DNA of 64,000 bases from Myroides oncorhynchi (GCF_020905415.1 NZ_JAJJMP010000001.1:3111501-3175500), one strand, 5' to 3'. Counted from the stretch's first letter, positions 52,465-61,835 are shown. The notes: generated by a model not told the origin, from the letters alone. Translations and numbers: made by a program.

Positions 52465-53754
52465 ATGATGAATATTCCTACTTCAGATCGACCACGTGTT
52501 GTTATTATCGGCGGTGGTTTTGGGGGATTAGCGCTTGCTAAGAAACTAAAGAATAAAAACTTTCAAGTTGTACTTTTAGATAAGCATAACTACCATACTT
52601 TTCAACCGTTGTTATATCAAGTAGCAACAGGAGGATTAGAGTCGGGATCTATTGCTTACCCTATCCGTAAGGTAGTACAAAACTATGATCAGATCTTCTT
52701 TAGAGTCGCTAATGTACAGCGTATAGATACAGAGAATAAAAAGGTTATAGCAGATATTGGTACGATTTTTTATGATTATGTAGTAATCGCTACAGGATCT
52801 AAGACGAACTTCTTTGGTAATGAGAATATTACCAAGAACAGTATGGCGATGAAGACTATTCCTGAGTCTCTAGATATCCGTAGTTTAGTATTAGAGAACT
52901 TCGAAGCAGCTCTTCTGACTACTGATGATCAAGAGCAAAAGGCGTTAATGAACTTCGTTATCGTAGGTGCAGGACCAACAGGAGTAGAGCTAGCAGGAGC
53001 TTTAGCAGAGATGAAAAACCATGTATTGCCAAAGGATTATCCAGACTTAGATTTTAATAAGATGCAAATTCACGTAGTGCAAGGAGCCAATAAGGTCTTG
53101 GATGCCATGAGTGAGAAGTCTTCTAAAAAGGCACAAGAATTCCTTGAGAAACTAGGAGTGAAGGTATATTTAGGAGAGATCGTTACAGATTATCAAGATA
53201 AAGTAGTGCATACTAAGTCAGGTATGCAGTTTGCTGCAGAGACGATGATATGGACTGCTGGGGTGATGGGAGCCGCTGTAGATGGTTTTGACACTACAGT
53301 TATTCAACGAGGTAATAGAATCAAAGTAAACGAGTTCAATCAAGTAGAAGGCTTCACAGATATATTTGCTATCGGTGATGTCGCAACTATGATGACTGAA
53401 AAGACACCTATGGGACACCCTATGATGGCTCAACCAGCTATTCAACAAGGGGAATTGTTAGCGAACAACTTGATCAGACTCAGAGAAGGACAACCTCTAA
53501 AGTCATTTACTTATGTAGATAAAGGATCTATGGCGACTATCGGACGTAACAAAGCAGTGGTAGACTTACCGAAGTTTCAGTTTAGTGGGTTCTTCGCTTG
53601 GTTCGTGTGGATGTTCGTACATTTAATGTCTCTAATCGGATTTAGAAATAAATTAGTTGTGTTTTGGAACTGGTTATATAACTATATGATGTTTGATAGA
53701 CAGGCACGTCTTATCATTCGCCCATTTAAGAATAAAGAAAATCAACGCGAATAG
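52465..53754 (+). CDS. ndh: Type II NADH dehydrogenase (NAD(P)/FAD-dependent oxidoreductase)
   Basis: 429 residues from the ATG at 52465 (or the next codon, also ATG). Two Rossmann motifs are clear: VVIIGGGFGGLALAKKL for FAD and FVIVGAGPTGVELAGALAEM for NADH, plus the second FAD motif FTDIFAIGDVATM and QPAIQQGELLANN. The C-terminus carries a long hydrophobic amphipathic part (FFAWFVWMFVHLMSLIGF) that anchors NDH-2 to the membrane. The enzyme passes electrons from NADH to quinone without pumping protons. Confidence 0.9.
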   Translation: MMNIPTSDRPRVVIIGGGFGGLALAKKLKNKNFQVVLLDKHNYHTFQPLLYQVATGGLESGSIAYPIRKVVQNYDQIFFRVANVQRIDTENKKVIADIGTIFYDYVVIATGSKTNFFGNENITKNSMAMKTIPESLDIRSLVLENFEAALLTTDDQEQKALMNFVIVGAGPTGVELAGALAEMKNHVLPKDYPDLDFNKMQIHVVQGANKVLDAMSEKSSKKAQEFLEKLGVKVYLGEIVTDYQDKVVHTKSGMQFAAETMIWTAGVMGAAVDGFDTTVIQRGNRIKVNEFNQVEGFTDIFAIGDVATMMTEKTPMGHPMMAQPAIQQGELLANNLIRLREGQPLKSFTYVDKGSMATIGRNKAVVDLPKFQFSGFFAWFVWMFVHLMSLIGFRNKLVVFWNWLYNYMMFDRQARLIIRPFKNKENQRE

Positions 53755-53780
53755 TCTAGATAAGACACTGATTAAAGTAT

Positions 53781-53825
53781 AAAAAAAAGCCTACAAACTT
53801 GTTATAAGATTGTAGGCTTTTTTTG
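53781..53825. terminator. Bidirectional terminator
   Basis: AAAAAAAGCCTACAA / TTGTAGGCTTTTTTT flank a 13-base loop. The loop-side sequence AACTTGTTATAAGATTG is repeated at 53874-53890 inside the end of the DUF3810 gene. Confidence 0.88.
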
Positions 53826-53830
53826 TGGAG

Positions 53831-54898
53831 TTAAATAGGATTCTTTAAATCATAATTAATCAGAAGATCAACGAACTTGTTATAAGATTGCAAACCTTCT
53901 TTTTGGTTGTTAAGCTTCAGGAAACTATTGTAAAACACCTTAAAGAAAGTATCAGTAAAATTTTTATATTCACTCCAGAAGACAATATTCTCATTCAGAT
54001 TCTGCTTTACGCCAGGTCGTATTGTTTTTAAAAGATCTTGTACCTCAGAAGACTCTATATCGTTGATATTGGAAATACAGTATCTAAGTGCGTAAATGAT
54101 GGCAGCGTATTGATATGCTAAGTCCTGCTGATTATAAGACGCCATAAAGCCTATGAAGTTCGCATCGCTTTCTTTAGCGAAGCCTAGTTGATGCGACAGT
54201 TCGTGAGATGCCGTTACGATTAAGGTAAGAGTAGGTACTTTACTATTGACCTGAGCCTCTAGTGTAAACGGATTTATATATCCCGAAAATCCCATATACG
54301 TTAGGGGTAAGCTAAATAAAGACTCTTTAATTGCCAGTGTTTTAGTATGATCTATATTGTGCAAGAAGCTTACTTGCTCCACACCCTTTTTGCTGTCTTT
54401 TAGGATTGTGTTGATATCCTGTTTTAGGTATACACCTACTAGGGTATCTTTAGTGATAGCTAATTGCAGTAAATTAGCCTTTTTAATCAACTTATTTGTT
54501 AGTGTGATAAGTTGATCTTCATCATACCCTGTTTCTATCTCTAATTGGCTTTCTAGGCTAGGACGGTAGTTATTTAATCCCCAACCTAAGTTAAATAGAA
54601 TGTAAAACACAGTAATGAACTTTAAAGCAAGACTACCACAAGCCATACTAATCTTCTTCCAACCTTTATTCTCTTTAATTGCCTTGTATAGTTTATAGAT
54701 AAGAAATACCCCGACTACTAGATACAGTACATCACCTAAAGAAAAGGGAAGAAGGGAGGTAACCGTATTAAATATTTTACAGAGATAGTAGTAAAACCCT
54801 GTCGTGTAGTTGGTCTCTATCCACTGTGGATAAGAGGTAATTATATTGAACGCAACGATAGAAAAAACAAACAAGAGTAACCAATACTTTAATTTCAT
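53831..54898 (-). CDS. DUF3810 family membrane protein with HExxH motif
   Basis: 355 residues. Three N-terminal membrane segments (about 5-22, 52-72 and 86-106) and the family motif LGWGLNNYRPSL lead to a large outer domain with HELSH (232-236) in VTASHELSHQLGFAKESDANFIGF, where two His and the downstream Glu could bind zinc. This suggests a membrane-bound metallopeptidase-like protein, but no activity is known for the family. It is divergent from the ferredoxin gene. Confidence 0.87.
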   Translation of the reverse strand: MKLKYWLLLFVFSIVAFNIITSYPQWIETNYTTGFYYYLCKIFNTVTSLLPFSLGDVLYLVVGVFLIYKLYKAIKENKGWKKISMACGSLALKFITVFYILFNLGWGLNNYRPSLESQLEIETGYDEDQLITLTNKLIKKANLLQLAITKDTLVGVYLKQDINTILKDSKKGVEQVSFLHNIDHTKTLAIKESLFSLPLTYMGFSGYINPFTLEAQVNSKVPTLTLIVTASHELSHQLGFAKESDANFIGFMASYNQQDLAYQYAAIIYALRYCISNINDIESSEVQDLLKTIRPGVKQNLNENIVFWSEYKNFTDTFFKVFYNSFLKLNNQKEGLQSYNKFVDLLINYDLKNPI

Positions 54899-54947
54899 AA
54901 AACTGTGATAAAATTCGTTTAATTAATTTAGAATAGATAAAAATAGA

Positions 54948-54955
54948 TATATTTG
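54948..54955 (+). promoter_or_regulatory. Promoter -7 element of the thin ferredoxin gene
   Basis: TATATTTG, 17 bases before the ATG at 54973, matches TANNTTTG. Confidence 0.5.
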
Positions 54956-54972
54956 TATCAAATTCTAAAACT

Positions 54973-55236
54973 ATGAGTAAAGTTAAGAAAGGTGAGAGAA
55001 CTATCTTCGTTTGCGATGGAAAAAAATGCTGTAGATATAATGAAGAGACTAAGAGTTGCTTTAAAGCCTTATTAGAAGAAAGCGGACTTTCTGACGATTA
55101 CTCTGTGTGTAAGATGAAATGCCAAGGAATGTGTAAAAGCGCTCCTGTGGTGTATATCTCTAGCCACGACAAGTATAAAAAAGAAGTCGGAGCCAAGAAA
55201 GCAAAGAAGATTTTCCAGGAATACATAATCGCTTAA
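54973..55236 (+). CDS. Thioredoxin-like [2Fe-2S] ferredoxin domain protein
   Basis: 87 residues. Cysteines fall in the thin-ferredoxin pattern: Cys14 with Cys19 (VCDGKKCC) and Cys50 with Cys54 (KCQGMC), suitable for one [2Fe-2S] cluster. It is cytoplasmic, with no signal peptide. Such small proteins are found alone in many Flavobacteriaceae; partners are unknown. Its terminator is identical over 43 bases to the one after the next gene. Confidence 0.85.
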   Translation: MSKVKKGERTIFVCDGKKCCRYNEETKSCFKALLEESGLSDDYSVCKMKCQGMCKSAPVVYISSHDKYKKEVGAKKAKKIFQEYIIA

Positions 55237-55266
55237 TTATAGTATTACCGTAATATTCTATAACAG

Positions 55267-55310
55267 AGAAACAAGGCTATTTAGTTATACTAGATAGCCT
55301 TGTTTTTTTT
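55267..55310 (+). terminator. Terminator of the ferredoxin gene (copy 1 of a 43-bp direct repeat)
   Basis: AACAAGGCTAT / ATAGCCTTGTT stem followed by eight T. The 43 bases from 55267 are identical to 56779-56821. Confidence 0.9.
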
Positions 55311-55348
55311 ATTAAATTGTGTGTCAATAAAAATGTCCAATATTTAAG

Positions 55349-55356
55349 TATATTTG
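55349..55356 (+). promoter_or_regulatory. Promoter -7 element of the S41 protease gene
   Basis: TATATTTG, 25 bases before the ATG at 55382. No clear -33 TTG is visible. Confidence 0.45.
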
Positions 55357-55381
55357 GTCGTTATCACAAACCAATTAATTA

Positions 55382-56779
55382 ATGAGAATAAAGGTCTTAC
55401 TTACGATATTGTACGTATTTATGTTTAATATAATCTATGCTCAAAATGGAATAGATTATATTTCTAGAGAGGATTTAAATAAAGAATTTGATTTTCTAGT
55501 AGAGGCAATAAAAAATACTCATCCAAATCCTTATCAGACAATATCTGAAAAGGAGTTTGTACAACAAACAGTAACTATTAAGGAGAGCTTTAAAGATTCT
55601 TTAACAACGAAAGAGTATTATAGAGTGATAGCTCCATTTGTTGCGTCCTTAAATGATGGACATACTAGATTAGCTTTCCCAGGTCGGAAGTTGTTGCATT
55701 CAGAAGATAATCTGTTTCCTTATATTATTAAAGCAAGTATTGATAGTCCTTTTTTAAAGGTTACAGAAAATATTGATAATGAGTTTGTTCAAATTCCTGT
55801 TGGTGCTGAAATATTAAAAATAGGAGGTATCTCTTCTGAACAAATCATTCAGAAGATAATAGATAATACCAGTGGAGAGAGTAAGGAGTACAGATTAAAA
55901 ATGGGAGCAGATTTTAATATGTTTGCTTTTGTTTTTGGGACTTTCTATGATTTAGAAGAGCAAGTCTATGTTGATTATATTTATGAAGGTGAGTCGATTA
56001 GTAAAAAGGTTCCTACAGTTACTTTACAAAGATTAATGAATATTGCTAAAAATAGAAAAGCTGATCCAGTTAGTTCTATTGCTATAACTAATTATACTTT
56101 ATCGTTAATACCTGAAAAAAGCACTGCTATTTTAGATATCCGTTATTTGGGAGAAAAGAAGGAGTTTGAACAATTTTTAAAAGAGAGCTTTAAAACTATT
56201 AATGAAGCTAAAATTAAAAAGATTGTGATTGATATTCGAGAGAATGGTGGTGGAAATTCTTTATTAGGTGATGAGTTGTTAAAATATTTATCACCTACAC
56301 CTTTTAGACAATTTGATCGAACAGTAGTGAAGTATAGTCAATTACAAAAGGAGATTTATGCTAATCGCTGCCAGAATAATCAGCAAAATTGCGATTTGTA
56401 TAACTATATCAATACAAAGCAAAATGGAGAACTAGAGATCTTAACTGTAAAAGATTTGGTTATACCTCATCTAGCAGAAGATCGTTTCCAAGGAAAAGTT
56501 TATTTGCTGACTAGTAGAAGAACTTTTTCTTCTGCTATGAACTTAGCACAAGCTTTTAAATATTATAAGTTGGGTGAGATAGTTGGGGAAGAAACAGGAG
56601 GGTATTTGGTTTCATTTGGGGATTTGATAAGTATTAATTTACCTGTAACTAATTGGAATTTTGCTATTTCTACTAAGAAGTTCTATACTGTTGGATCAAA
56701 AGAAACAGATTCACATGGTGTAGTACCTGATATAAGAATCAATGCAATTAATGCATTAGATTATGCAAAGAAGAATTAA
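55382..56779 (+). CDS. Secreted S41-family (tail-specific) protease
   Basis: 465 residues with signal peptide MRIKVLLTILYVFMFNIIYA. An N-terminal helical part carries SLNDGHTRLAFP, a PDZ-like middle follows, and the S41 core is DIRENGGGNSLL, then SRRTFSSAMNLAQAFKYY with the catalytic Ser at 383 or 384, VGEETGG, and DSHGVVPDI. It would cut exported proteins in the periplasm. The gene lies between two identical 43-bp terminator copies, which suggests that it entered as a unit by recombination at the terminator. Confidence 0.88.
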   Translation: MRIKVLLTILYVFMFNIIYAQNGIDYISREDLNKEFDFLVEAIKNTHPNPYQTISEKEFVQQTVTIKESFKDSLTTKEYYRVIAPFVASLNDGHTRLAFPGRKLLHSEDNLFPYIIKASIDSPFLKVTENIDNEFVQIPVGAEILKIGGISSEQIIQKIIDNTSGESKEYRLKMGADFNMFAFVFGTFYDLEEQVYVDYIYEGESISKKVPTVTLQRLMNIAKNRKADPVSSIAITNYTLSLIPEKSTAILDIRYLGEKKEFEQFLKESFKTINEAKIKKIVIDIRENGGGNSLLGDELLKYLSPTPFRQFDRTVVKYSQLQKEIYANRCQNNQQNCDLYNYINTKQNGELEILTVKDLVIPHLAEDRFQGKVYLLTSRRTFSSAMNLAQAFKYYKLGEIVGEETGGYLVSFGDLISINLPVTNWNFAISTKKFYTVGSKETDSHGVVPDIRINAINALDYAKKN

Positions 56780-56821
56780 GAAACAAGGCTATTTAGTTAT
56801 ACTAGATAGCCTTGTTTTTTT
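56779..56821 (+). terminator. Terminator of the S41 gene (copy 2 of the 43-bp direct repeat)
   Basis: Same hairpin as at 55267-55309, base for base. The last base of the S41 stop codon is the first base of the repeat. Confidence 0.9.
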
Positions 56822-56964
56822 AGGGTTTACAGTTTTAACTCTGCGTTTAAAAGACTAATATTCTTACGAAGTGATAAAATGAAGTGTCCTCTTAAACCTA
56901 ATTATCGCTGCAAAGTCTCTCGACTTTCGGCTAATTATCTCAAATATTTGACATCTATCTCCTT

Positions 56965-56972
56965 TACTTTTG
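56965..56972 (+). promoter_or_regulatory. Promoter -7 element of the secreted protein gene at 57029
   Basis: TACTTTTG matches TANNTTTG and lies 56 bases before the ATG. Confidence 0.45.
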
Positions 56973-57028
56973 TGATTAAGACAGATAATGCCTATGTTTA
57001 GGCTCTTAAAACTAATCTAACCCTATTT

Positions 57029-57586
57029 ATGAAAAACATCATTGTTTTGGCAACCGCTTTATTATTTACAATTAGCTCTTTTGCCCAAAAAGAACCTACT
57101 AACCCAGAGAAGTTCTTAGCGTCATTAAGTGCACATTGTGGTAAAGCATATAAAGGACAAGTAGTATCTCCTAATGTACCTGCAGACTTTAACGACAAAG
57201 AATTACTAATGAAAGTTATCTCGTGTAAAGCAGACGAAGTAAAGATCTCATTCTTTGTAGGAGAAGATCTGTCTCGCACGTGGATCTATACACTAGTGGA
57301 TGGAAAAGTAAAGCTGAAGCACGATCACAGACTTCAAGATGGTACACCTGATCAGATCACGATGTATGGTGGTACAGCTACTAATACAGGTTTTGCAGAT
57401 ATGCAATTCTTCCCTTCTGATCAGCAGACTGTTGATATGATGAGCTCTATAGCAGGTAATGTATGGTGGGTAACTATCAGTGATAATATTTATACTTACA
57501 ATCTAAAGAGAGTGGATAAGACTAGCTTCTTCAGTGTATCTTTTGACTTGTCAACGCCTGTGGTGACAGATAAGATGCCTTGGTAA
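57029..57586 (+). CDS. Secreted protein of a conserved uncharacterised family
   Basis: 185 residues with signal peptide MKNIIVLATALLFTISSFA. The mature protein has conserved-looking blocks LSAHCGKAYKGQVV, SRTWIYTLVDGKVKLKHDHR and DGTPDQITMYGG. From memory, similar blocks occur in secreted proteins of other Bacteroidota and some Proteobacteria, with no named domain known to me. Two cysteines (in AHCGK and SCKAD) may pair. It is a single-gene unit with its own terminator. Function unknown. Confidence 0.75.
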   Translation: MKNIIVLATALLFTISSFAQKEPTNPEKFLASLSAHCGKAYKGQVVSPNVPADFNDKELLMKVISCKADEVKISFFVGEDLSRTWIYTLVDGKVKLKHDHRLQDGTPDQITMYGGTATNTGFADMQFFPSDQQTVDMMSSIAGNVWWVTISDNIYTYNLKRVDKTSFFSVSFDLSTPVVTDKMPW

Positions 57587-57603
57587 AATTAAGGATATAA
57601 ACG

Positions 57604-57642
57604 AAAAAAGCCTCATCAGATTTCTCTTTTGAGGCTTTTTTC
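57604..57642 (+). terminator. Terminator of the secreted protein gene
   Basis: AAAAAAGCCTCA / TGAGGCTTTTTT stem with a 14-base loop. Confidence 0.85.
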
Positions 57643-57998
57643 TTCATAGCAATTTAATTTATTTTTAATTGTGGGGCAATTATTGTTTCAAATTTGGATA
57701 GGCTTTATACCTTTGTTCTTACATCCTGCAAAAAGGAATCAAAGAATATTTAGTGGTTAAAAGCATGGCAAATGTAGAGGTATATCTCAAATGGTGCAAT
57801 TGTTAGAACTCCATATTAACATAAAGTATACCTTTTGTATAACATAAAATTAGGTTGTAAAACTGCTTATAATTATATTTTTTTAATATAAGTTGTTTGT
57901 TTGTAGTGTTTTATAAGGTGATTTAGTTGTTGTTGTCTTTGGATTGTGTAAATTATATATTTGGTTGGTGTATTTATAAATGTTAAAAAACAATAGTG
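57643..57998. promoter_or_regulatory. Intergenic region with two promoter-like sites
   Basis: TTG (57933-57935), 20 bases, TATATTTG (57956-57963) fits the promoter of the Nudix gene, 35 bases before its ATG. A second element, TACCTTTG at 57708-57715, lies almost 300 bases upstream with no gene directly after it. No ORF of note lies between. Confidence 0.45.
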
Positions 57999-58391
57999 AT
58001 GTTAAGAGTTATATGTGCCATAATAGAGTGTGATGAGAAAGTTTTAATCGCTCAACGAAGTGATAAAATGCTATTACCGCTTAAATGGGAGTTTCCAGGT
58101 GGAAAAGTTGAAGTAGGAGAGAGCGATCACGACTGTATTATCAGAGAGATTAAGGAAGAGCTAAATCTAGATATTACAGTATTAGATCGACTTACACCAG
58201 TAACACATCATTATGATACTTTCTCCTTAGAATTAATTCCCTTTGTTTGTCAAGCCAATACACAAGTGTTTGAGAATACAGAACACGCACAAGTACTATG
58301 GGTAAACCCTAAAGTGTTAATGAGGTATGATTGGGCAGAAGCTGATATCCCTATCGCAAAAGAATATTCGCTATCGCTATATTCTAATTAA
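57999..58391 (+). CDS. Nudix hydrolase, MutT-like
   Basis: 130 residues from the ATG at 57999; a GTG one codon earlier is ignored. The Nudix box is complete: GGKVEVGESDHDCIIREIKEEL with the R-E-x-x-E-E core, and WEFPGGK before it. Length and sequence fit the MutT/NudG group of (oxidised) nucleotide pyrophosphatases that clean the nucleotide pool. It is followed by a short imperfect hairpin (TGCTTGCC-TTTT-AGGCAGCA) near 58395, and then a 200-base gap with nothing recognisable. Confidence 0.88.
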   Translation: MLRVICAIIECDEKVLIAQRSDKMLLPLKWEFPGGKVEVGESDHDCIIREIKEELNLDITVLDRLTPVTHHYDTFSLELIPFVCQANTQVFENTEHAQVLWVNPKVLMRYDWAEADIPIAKEYSLSLYSN

Positions 58392-58599
58392 CAATGCTTG
58401 CCTTTTAGGCAGCATTAGGGATAGATACGCCCTATCCAGTAGCCATAATCCGTGCCGTGTATTTCCCACAGTAACCATATCCCATATCATATTTCAACAA
58501 AAAAGGGCATCTATACAGACACCCCCCTTTGCGGTCAATTACTATATGTTAAAAGAATAAACATACCTCATCGACCTATTGAAACATAGTTATTGATGG

Positions 58600-61002
58600 T
58601 TATTTTATGATTTTAATAGGAGTATGCCCCTTGTTGATCGTTGTATCTTCTTGTTGCTCTTTTTTATTCTTTCCTCCGAAGTTATAAGTAATTCCAAATT
58701 TGAATACACGCATATCGTTCTTCACAGTGAAATTAGTCAACTGATTAGGATTTTCTAAGACAGTAGTGCGTACTCCTCCTGTCTTAAACAAATCACTTAC
58801 TGCTAGTGTAGCAGTGAACTTCTCATCTAAGAACTTCTTACTTACCCCAAGGTTTACCTCTGCTAAAGAGCGATATTTAAAGTTAGAATCTATCCCTCCG
58901 TTTTGGTACCAAGCCGTTAGCTCGATGCTGATATTCTGAGGTAGCTTGAAGTTGTTATACGTGAATACACCTATACTATTTTTGTTCTCATTCACAAGGT
59001 TGTTATCATATCTAGTATTGTAGTAATATACCCCGTGGTAGTTCTCCCACCAATTAATAGTAGGTATAGGCATTGATAAAGAAGCTTGCCACTCACTTCT
59101 ACTTTTGCCATTTATACTCGTGAAGTAAGCCTTGTTAAGCCCTTCATTAAAATAGCTGTATAGCATCGGATCAGTTATTCTACTATATCCTAAACTCAAA
59201 TCAATAAAACCTAGAAACTGCTGATTGACCTCTATATTATTAGAATATTCAGGCTGTAGATTAGGGTTACCCATAGAAGTCGTGGTACTGTTTAGGTATC
59301 GCACCGCAGGGTTAAGCTTATCAAATTCAGGTCTTTCTATTCGTCTAGAGTAAGATGCCATCACAGCATAGTTATCATTAGCGGTATAAGTTACCTGTAC
59401 AGTAGGGAATAGCGAGAAGTAATCTTGTTTTACTAACTTCTTGTGATTTAGTGTATCACCAGATATATGTGTATATTCTCCTCTTAATCCTGCTGTGATA
59501 GCCCATCTGTCAAAGTTCATATCTAACGAACCATAGAAAGCGTGAACCCCTGTTTTATATTCAAACTCACTCTTTCTTATATTATTTACCGCATTGCCAT
59601 TATTGATAAGTGTTCTTAGACGTTCATCTGTTTGGAGAACAGTGTAATTGCTCTTGACGCCAAACTCTATTTTACCACTCGTATTCTCTTGTTCCCAAAG
59701 ATGTTTTTGGTAATCTGATTTAAAGTTAAACTCTTTTCGATCAGTAGGGTAGGTATTGTGTTGTTTGGCTAGCAGCGCATTTGGACGCAAGGTATTGCCA
59801 TTGTTCCCAAAGATGTAATCATTTACATCTGCCTTGACATAAACAGTTCCCACTGAAGTAGTCCAATTCTCTTTCTCTGCTACTTTTACCTTATAGGTTA
59901 AATCTGCTGTAAAATTGGTTAGTTTGCTCTTGCTTTGATTCTTCTGAATTGACTGTTGAGTAGCAGTACCTATTGCTCCAAAGTCAATAGCTGTGTTCAC
60001 TGTACTTGGCGTATCGTTATAATCAACTGACGTTTTTAGACTAAGCATATTACCGTTGTCAAATGTTCTGTCAACGCCTAGTTTGACTAAGTGTGATCTA
60101 CTGTTAACGAAAGTGCGTTGAGATTGGTTAAGCCATTGTTTATCTAATGTAGTAAGCTCTTTCTTCTCATAATTTTCTCGTAGTCTATCAGGTGCATAAC
60201 TAAAAGAGTAAAGAAAGTTATAGTTCCAATGCTCATTTCCATACCCAAGACTTAACGAATGATCTGTACTTACTTTTTTACTCACTCCCACAGTAGAGTT
60301 CACCGTTCCATAGAACCCTTGTACTAGCTTCTTTTTAGAGATAATGTTAATCACTCCGCCTGTACCAGACGCATCTATATTCGCAGGAGGTATATTCATA
60401 ATCTCAATAGACTCTAGCGTAGCACCAGGAGTACCTTTCAATATTGTCTTAAGTTGTTCAGCAGACAGTTGCGTAGGTTGTCCATCCATTAAGACCGTCA
60501 CTCCAGACTTTCCCTTAATCTTAAGTTCCCCGCTTTGACTGATTGTTACCCCAGGTAGTGTTTTGAGCACATCATAAGCAGACTGTGTATTGGCTAGACT
60601 ACTCTGCTCGATGTTTAAAGTAGCCTTACCGGGAGTTACTTTTAACGCCTTTCTGTGGCTTGTGATCATCACCTCGTCTAAGATATTCTCATCAGGAGTC
60701 ATTACTAAATTTAGAGGAGTATTGACCCTTGAGATATCCACCTTTAGTATTAGATCTTTATAACCTATGAAACTACTAGTTAGCTTGTAATTTCCCGTTG
60801 ATTTAATAGCATCAAAGCTAAAACTGCCATCTTCTTCACTCGTGATGAAGTATTCTTCTTTTGCATTATTAGTAGCTTGTAGTACTAGAGTCGCCCAGCC
60901 GATAGGAGCAGATTGACTATCCTTAAGCATACCTTTTAACTGAGACTGTGCCCATAGAGGTATGCTGATTATACACAGAAGTATAATTAATATCTTTTTC
61001 AT
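58600..61002 (-). CDS. Outer-membrane beta-barrel family protein (TonB-receptor-like)
   Basis: 800 residues with signal peptide MKKILIILLCIISIPLWA. Residues 22-105 form a CarboxypepD_reg-like domain (LKGMLKDSQSAPIGWATLVL), residues about 125-225 a plug (AYDVLKTLPGVTISQSGELKIKGKSGVTVLMDG), and the rest an OMP_b-brl_3 barrel ending with MRVFKFGITYNFGGKN. Such proteins sit in the outer membrane and are thought to import ligands or serve as surface receptors. No SusD partner gene is next to it, so a glycan role is not indicated. A TACATTTG promoter element lies about 30 bases upstream. Confidence 0.9.
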   Translation of the reverse strand: MKKILIILLCIISIPLWAQSQLKGMLKDSQSAPIGWATLVLQATNNAKEEYFITSEEDGSFSFDAIKSTGNYKLTSSFIGYKDLILKVDISRVNTPLNLVMTPDENILDEVMITSHRKALKVTPGKATLNIEQSSLANTQSAYDVLKTLPGVTISQSGELKIKGKSGVTVLMDGQPTQLSAEQLKTILKGTPGATLESIEIMNIPPANIDASGTGGVINIISKKKLVQGFYGTVNSTVGVSKKVSTDHSLSLGYGNEHWNYNFLYSFSYAPDRLRENYEKKELTTLDKQWLNQSQRTFVNSRSHLVKLGVDRTFDNGNMLSLKTSVDYNDTPSTVNTAIDFGAIGTATQQSIQKNQSKSKLTNFTADLTYKVKVAEKENWTTSVGTVYVKADVNDYIFGNNGNTLRPNALLAKQHNTYPTDRKEFNFKSDYQKHLWEQENTSGKIEFGVKSNYTVLQTDERLRTLINNGNAVNNIRKSEFEYKTGVHAFYGSLDMNFDRWAITAGLRGEYTHISGDTLNHKKLVKQDYFSLFPTVQVTYTANDNYAVMASYSRRIERPEFDKLNPAVRYLNSTTTSMGNPNLQPEYSNNIEVNQQFLGFIDLSLGYSRITDPMLYSYFNEGLNKAYFTSINGKSRSEWQASLSMPIPTINWWENYHGVYYYNTRYDNNLVNENKNSIGVFTYNNFKLPQNISIELTAWYQNGGIDSNFKYRSLAEVNLGVSKKFLDEKFTATLAVSDLFKTGGVRTTVLENPNQLTNFTVKNDMRVFKFGITYNFGGKNKKEQQEDTTINKGHTPIKIIK

Positions 61003-61033
61003 CTTGAAATAGTATTAGCGGTTATTTCAAAGG

Positions 61034-61041
61034 CAAATGTA
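61034..61041 (-). promoter_or_regulatory. Promoter -7 element of the outer-membrane barrel gene
   Basis: TACATTTG on the minus strand, 31 bases before the ATG at 61002. Confidence 0.45.
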
Positions 61042-61225
61042 TACTGAACATCCACTCTTTTTTTTTGGTTTTACATCAAGTAACATATTTTTATACTAAA
61101 GCTATTTAAAATGCGACTATAGTGTTGTTCAGGGAGAAAAGCACCTATAATTACTGTATAAACACTTCGTGTGCAAAAAATGTCAGTTGATGTATCTATC
61201 TATATATCGAAGAACTCCACTGCAT

Positions 61226-61233
61226 TACATTTG
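61226..61233 (+). promoter_or_regulatory. Promoter -7 element of the GNAT gene
   Basis: TACATTTG, 17 bases before the ATG at 61251. Confidence 0.5.
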
Positions 61234-61250
61234 CACCAAATAGAGGAGTT

Positions 61251-61835
61251 ATGAGAATTAATAGATATTTGAATAAAGGGTATCGCTCTACTGCGGCGAT
61301 GATCTTAGTACAAGCTTTTAAGAATAAATTATTAGGAATATTAGGAACAGAAGAGCAGTTATATAAAGTGATCTTACAGTCGATAGATGCTAAGCATATA
61401 GTGGTAGCTCGATCTAGTGAAGGGGAACTTATCGGTGTGGCAGCTTATCAGTATAATGGCAAGTTTACCCTTGATATCACCCTGAGTACGATGATTGAAG
61501 TCTACGGATTCTGGAGGGGAATACAAAAGATGTTTATGCTATTCACTCATTTTCCGACTAAGCGAGATATTTCTACACTCTATGTAGATGCCTTAGCTGT
61601 AGATGCTCGCTTTAGGGGACAGGGAGTAGGGCAACTTCTGCTTAAAGAAATAGAAAAAATAACCATAGAGGAGAACCTCAGTTTTGTCTCTCTAGATGTG
61701 GTCAAAGAAAATACTCGTGCAAAAGAACTTTATGAGAAAGTAGGTTTCGTAGAGGTGAAATATGAAGAGCTTGATACTAAGTCAAGTGATAGACTAGGTT
61801 TCTCAGGGTATTACTATATGATGAAGTTGGTTTAA
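61251..61835 (+). CDS. GNAT-family N-acetyltransferase
   Basis: 194 residues. The acetyl-CoA-binding motif A is VDALAVDARFRGQGVGQLLLKEIEK, followed by the motif B segment SLDVVKENTRAKELYEKVGFVEV. The N-terminal 80 residues are the variable substrate part. The acceptor cannot be told. It stands alone between the divergent outer-membrane gene and the second LytS/LytTR pair. A GAGGAG run 8 bases before the ATG is an unusually good ribosome binding site for this window. Confidence 0.88.
   Translation: MRINRYLNKGYRSTAAMILVQAFKNKLLGILGTEEQLYKVILQSIDAKHIVVARSSEGELIGVAAYQYNGKFTLDITLSTMIEVYGFWRGIQKMFMLFTHFPTKRDISTLYVDALAVDARFRGQGVGQLLLKEIEKITIEENLSFVSLDVVKENTRAKELYEKVGFVEVKYEELDTKSSDRLGFSGYYYMMKLV

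Noticed and set aside
58392-58430. Terminator after the Nudix gene
   Set aside because: The hairpin is imperfect and lacks a T tract, so I do not call it.
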